A DNA stretch of 7,004 nt from positions 1-7,004 of the forward strand of contig DAOVUE010000080.1 in assembly GCA_030632745.1 (NCBI GenBank), given 5' to 3'. The notes under the pieces are model-generated. The model had not been told where the DNA came from. It saw only the letters and a list, made by a program, of their open reading frames with translations, and ran no database searches. Position 1 is the stretch's first letter; every line of letters starts with the position of its first letter. This DNA comes from Pseudomonadota bacterium. GTDB lineage: Bacteria; Pseudomonadota; Gammaproteobacteria; GRL18. Made by a program: the position numbers and the translations under genes. Shown in pieces: positions 4,555 through 7,004 of this stretch.

Positions 4555-5931
4555 ATGTTTAAAGTTTATTCGGCAATAATTTTTTCTCTATCATTCAGCT
4601 TTGCCGGTCTGCTGCCGTCAGCGATCCACGCACAGGTTGATAGCGAAGCTGTTAAGAGCGGAGCAAAAGAACCTCTTCCACTGGATATTCTTAAAGAATT
4701 TACTGATGCATTCGGCAGTATAAAAAGTGATTATGTAGAAGATATTGATGATAAAACCATCCTGAAAAATGCCATAAAAGGTATGATGTCGGGTCTTGAC
4801 CCACATTCCAGCTATCTTGATGAGCAGGGATTTAAACATTTAAAAGAAGGCACTTCCGGAGAATTTGGAGGTCTGGGCATTGAAGTAGGATTGGAAGATG
4901 GCCTGATTAAAGTTATTTCTCCCATTGATGATACACCTGCCCAAAAAGCAGGTATCCAGTCAGGTGATCTGATCTTTCGTATTGATGACAAACCCGTCAA
5001 AGAAATGGATCTGGATGAAGCCGTCAAACTGATGCGCGGTAAAGTTGGAACAGAAATAAAACTTGCCATTATACGTGAGAATCATGACAAACCATTAATC
5101 ATCAAATTAAAACGGGCCATTATTAAAATAAAAAGTGTTAAATTTCGTCTGCTGGAAAAAGATTATGCCTATATCAGAATTTCCAGTTTTCAATCCAGAA
5201 CAGCACAACAACTCAAAAAATCCTTAAAATCACTGCTTAAAGAAAATGATCAGCAAGCCCTTAAAGGTCTGATTTTAGATTTAAGAAATAATCCGGGGGG
5301 ACTTCTTAATGGCTCAGTCGATGTTGCTGATATCTTTTTAAATCAAGGTTTAATTGTGTATACTCAGGGACGAATAAAAAACTCTGAGCTCAAATTTTCA
5401 GCCACTCATGGTGATGCCCTTAAGGGTGCGCCTATCGTTGTGCTGGTTAATAATGGCTCTGCTTCGGCATCAGAAATTGTAGCTGGTGCTCTGCAGGATC
5501 ATAAACGTGCTATTATTATGGGCTCCGATACCTTTGGCAAAGGTTCCGTACAAACTATAAAGCCGATTACAAAAACAACCGCTATTAAGCTAACAACGGC
5601 ACTTTATTACACGCCATCAGGTCGTTCAATACAAGCTGAGGGCATTATCCCTGATATCAAGCTCGCCAATATCAGCCTGACTGAAAAAGAAAAGAAATCA
5701 TTTAATCAACTTAAAGAAGCTGACTTAAAAGGCCATTTAGAACAAACAAACAAAAAGGCTGCGGACCATGGAAAGAAAAAACAATCTTCCGACTCTGAAA
5801 AAAGTGCCAAAGATAAAAAATCATCCGCACAGGCTGATAGTGAAAAAAATACTGATTATGGACTGCACGAAGCATTGAATCTTCTTAAAGGAATCAATAT
5901 TCTTAGTGCAAAAAAAACCATTAACAAATAA
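4555..5931 (+). CDS. ctpA: Carboxy-terminal processing serine protease (S41, CtpA-type)
   Basis: A periplasmic protease of 458 residues. It has a signal peptide (about 1-27, ending SAIHA-Q), an N-terminal helical part with DPHSSYLD, a PDZ domain (about 85-165, with GLGIEVG and PAQKAGIQSGD) that recognises and gates substrate C-termini, and an S41 core. The Ser-Lys dyad is present: the middle Ser of SASAS is Ser304 and Lys329 is in TFGKGSVQ, 25 residues apart as in E. coli Prc (Ser452/Lys477). RNNPGG is also intact. A lysine/serine-rich tail (about 395-435) is followed by the terminal LHEALNLLKG helix seen in many CTPs. The start is chosen from GGAG at 4545; ATG 4543 would add four residues. 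In Pseudomonas aeruginosa, CtpA with its partner LbcA degrades peptidoglycan endopeptidases, and the gene is also beside envC. Eleven bases separate its stop from the ATG of the next gene. Confidence 0.95.
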   Translation: MFKVYSAIIFSLSFSFAGLLPSAIHAQVDSEAVKSGAKEPLPLDILKEFTDAFGSIKSDYVEDIDDKTILKNAIKGMMSGLDPHSSYLDEQGFKHLKEGTSGEFGGLGIEVGLEDGLIKVISPIDDTPAQKAGIQSGDLIFRIDDKPVKEMDLDEAVKLMRGKVGTEIKLAIIRENHDKPLIIKLKRAIIKIKSVKFRLLEKDYAYIRISSFQSRTAQQLKKSLKSLLKENDQQALKGLILDLRNNPGGLLNGSVDVADIFLNQGLIVYTQGRIKNSELKFSATHGDALKGAPIVVLVNNGSASASEIVAGALQDHKRAIIMGSDTFGKGSVQTIKPITKTTAIKLTTALYYTPSGRSIQAEGIIPDIKLANISLTEKEKKSFNQLKEADLKGHLEQTNKKAADHGKKKQSSDSEKSAKDKKSSAQADSEKNTDYGLHEALNLLKGINILSAKKTINK

Positions 5932-5942
5932 TATTTATTGTG

Positions 5943-6962
5943 ATGACACTTTATAGTATTAAGCAGACTAAAAAAAATATACCAGCAATAAAATGCGTTA
6001 GTAAAGTATTGCTATTAATATGTCTTATTATTAGTTCAACAAGCTGGGCTCAGAATAAAGCTTCTACAGTCAATAACTTGCCCCTGGATAAGAAGCCAAA
6101 AACAAATTATGTAGCTATTATTATTGATGATCTGGGTTATAAAATTAAGCATGATCAGCGCGCCGTGCAATTACCCGGCAAAGTAACCTTTGCCTTTTTG
6201 CCTCATACCCCTCACGTCAAAAAGCTGGCTGAAACAGTCCATTCTAAGGGCAATGAAATTATGCTTCATTTACCTATGCAGTCAGTTGAAACGCTTTATC
6301 TGGGTCCTGGAGCACTCACTAATAGTATGAATGAACAGGAGTTTAAACATTCTGTACTTAAAAGTATTCAATCAATACCTTATGTCAAAGGTATTAATAA
6401 TCACATGGGAAGTCTCATGACCAGTCAAAAGGAATCTATGCAGTGGCTAATGGATGAAGTCACCAAAACAGATTTGTTCTTTGTAGACAGTCGAACCACT
6501 GCTGACACAGTAGCAGAACAAACAGCCAATCAATACAATATTCGCAATACCCGGCGTAATGTATTTCTTGACCATGAACGCAACCGCCCGGCCATTGAGT
6601 TTCAATTTGAACGCCTGATTAGATTGGCTAAGAAAAATGGCAGTGCCGTAGCTATCGGACATCCATTCCCGGAAACACTTAAAATTCTCGAAGAAAAAAT
6701 ACCCCAGCTTGAAGCTGCCGGCATTCAGCTCATTACGGTATCTGAACTCATAAAGCAGAACAACCTTTCTATTACCCAGGCTAAAGCACAGACTAAAGCT
6801 CAAAAAAGCAATCGCTTAATAAATTCTAAGCCGAACACTCCGTTATTAAGCCATACCGACTCAACAAAGCAATTAAAACATTCAATCCATCAAAAACAAA
6901 AAAGGAGTCAAACACCATGGCAAATGTCCTTATCCCGCTCGCCCGGGGCTGTGAAGAACTAG
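5943..6962 (+). CDS. yibQ: YibQ-like divergent polysaccharide deacetylase, exported
   Basis: A 339-residue protein with a long basic N-region and a signal-peptide core (VLLLICLIISSTSWA-QN, cleavage near residue 37). The family domain (divergent polysaccharide deacetylase, formerly DUF610) covers about 55-272: VAIIIDDLG with Asp62-Asp63, FAFLPH, MLHLPM (His109), NNHMGS (Asn153, His154), FVDSRT (Asp182) and AIGHP (His240). These match the conserved acidic and histidine positions of the family, so a metal-dependent site is plausible, but no substrate is established; peptidoglycan or another envelope glycan is inferred from the envC-ctpA context. The tail (about 273-339) is low-complexity Gln/Lys/Ser sequence. 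A GTG at 5940 directly before the ATG would add one residue; neither has a clear ribosome binding site, which suggests coupling to ctpA 8-11 bases upstream. The last 46 bases overlap the next gene, an unusually long overlap. Confidence 0.9.
   Translation: MTLYSIKQTKKNIPAIKCVSKVLLLICLIISSTSWAQNKASTVNNLPLDKKPKTNYVAIIIDDLGYKIKHDQRAVQLPGKVTFAFLPHTPHVKKLAETVHSKGNEIMLHLPMQSVETLYLGPGALTNSMNEQEFKHSVLKSIQSIPYVKGINNHMGSLMTSQKESMQWLMDEVTKTDLFFVDSRTTADTVAEQTANQYNIRNTRRNVFLDHERNRPAIEFQFERLIRLAKKNGSAVAIGHPFPETLKILEEKIPQLEAAGIQLITVSELIKQNNLSITQAKAQTKAQKSNRLINSKPNTPLLSHTDSTKQLKHSIHQKQKRSQTPWQMSLSRSPGAVKN
6903..6907 (+). promoter_or_regulatory. Ribosome binding site of the DJ-1-like gene
   Basis: AGGAG at 6903-6907 is 9 bases before the ATG at 6917 and lies within the coding sequence of the deacetylase tail. 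It is the strongest Shine-Dalgarno sequence in the window. Confidence 0.7.
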
Positions 6963-7004
6963 AAGCCGTTACAATTATTGATCTGTTACGCAGAGCCGAA
7001 ATTA
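6917..7004 (+). CDS. DJ-1/YajL/PfpI-family protein (partial, N-terminal 29 codons)
   Basis: From ATG at 6917 the frame stays open to the right edge and begins MANVLIPLARGCEELEAV, followed by TIIDLLRRAEI. This matches the N-terminus of the DJ-1 subfamily (E. coli YajL: LAPGSEETEAVTTIDLL), including the conserved Glu (E13 or E14 here) that in DJ-1 hydrogen-bonds the reactive cysteine. That cysteine would lie about 90 residues further on, outside the window. Family members are cytosolic proteins linked to oxidative and carbonyl stress protection; the exact biochemical role is debated. The start has a strong AGGAG and lies 46 bases inside the deacetylase gene in another frame, so it is probably the last or next member of the same transcript. 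It is not an exported protein, unlike its three upstream neighbours. Confidence 0.88.
   Translation, partial: MANVLIPLARGCEELEAVTIIDLLRRAEI

Noticed and set aside
5780..5850. Lysine/serine-rich stretch in CtpA as a frameshift or insertion
   Set aside because: The frame continues into the terminal LHEALNLLKG helix common in this family, so it is a low-complexity linker and not a break.
6447..6803. 118-codon minus-strand frame opposite the deacetylase
   Set aside because: It overlaps a conserved family domain in full, has no neighbours on its strand and looks like a shadow frame.
1..7004. A defence, toxin-antitoxin, phage or transposon system
   Set aside because: Apart from the regulator and the structured gap, all genes belong to well-known housekeeping families in a conserved order; no integrase, transposase, repeat array or toxin-like gene was seen.

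Overview
The window looks like chromosomal DNA of an AT-rich gammaproteobacterium. The evidence is gene order: a leftward glutaredoxin and membrane rhodanese pair (grxC, yibN) faces a rightward cell-envelope run of gpmI, envC, ctpA and a YibQ-type polysaccharide deacetylase. I recall this arrangement from Escherichia coli (secB-grxC-yibN / gpmI-envC-yibQ) and Pseudomonas (with ctpA between envC and yibQ). The genus cannot be fixed from the sequence; the sulfur-sensor-like regulator gives only a weak hint of a sulfur-metabolising lineage.

Layout. Positions 1-88 (minus) hold the first 29 codons of a CPYC glutaredoxin; 105-524 (minus) is a membrane-anchored rhodanese. About 520 bases without a convincing gene follow, carrying inverted repeats and a short direct repeat. 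At 1047-1406 (minus) lies an ArsR-family repressor whose two key cysteines sit 66 residues apart, as in the persulfide/sulfide sensors SqrR and BigR. An AT-rich divergent region holds palindromes upstream of the regulator and a good sigma70-like promoter facing gpmI. Rightward come phosphoglycerate mutase (1674-3242), EnvC (3217-4446, overlapping gpmI by 26 bases), the S41 protease CtpA (preferred start 4555, end 5931), the YibQ-like deacetylase (5943-6962) and the first 29 codons of a DJ-1/YajL-like protein (6917-7004), which begins inside the end of the deacetylase gene.

How the genes fit together. EnvC (activator of the septal amidases AmiA/AmiB), CtpA (periplasmic processing protease) and the YibQ-like protein all have export signals and act in the periplasm, probably on peptidoglycan remodelling and division. 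GpmI is the cytosolic glycolytic enzyme that leads the operon. On the other side, rhodanese, glutaredoxin and a dithiol ArsR regulator suggest a small thiol/persulfide handling module, and the DJ-1-like protein at the far right is also from a cysteine-based family. The dithiol regulator between yibN and gpmI is the least standard part of the window; everything else is conserved housekeeping. I found no CRISPR array, tRNA, rRNA, insertion sequence or obvious defence system.
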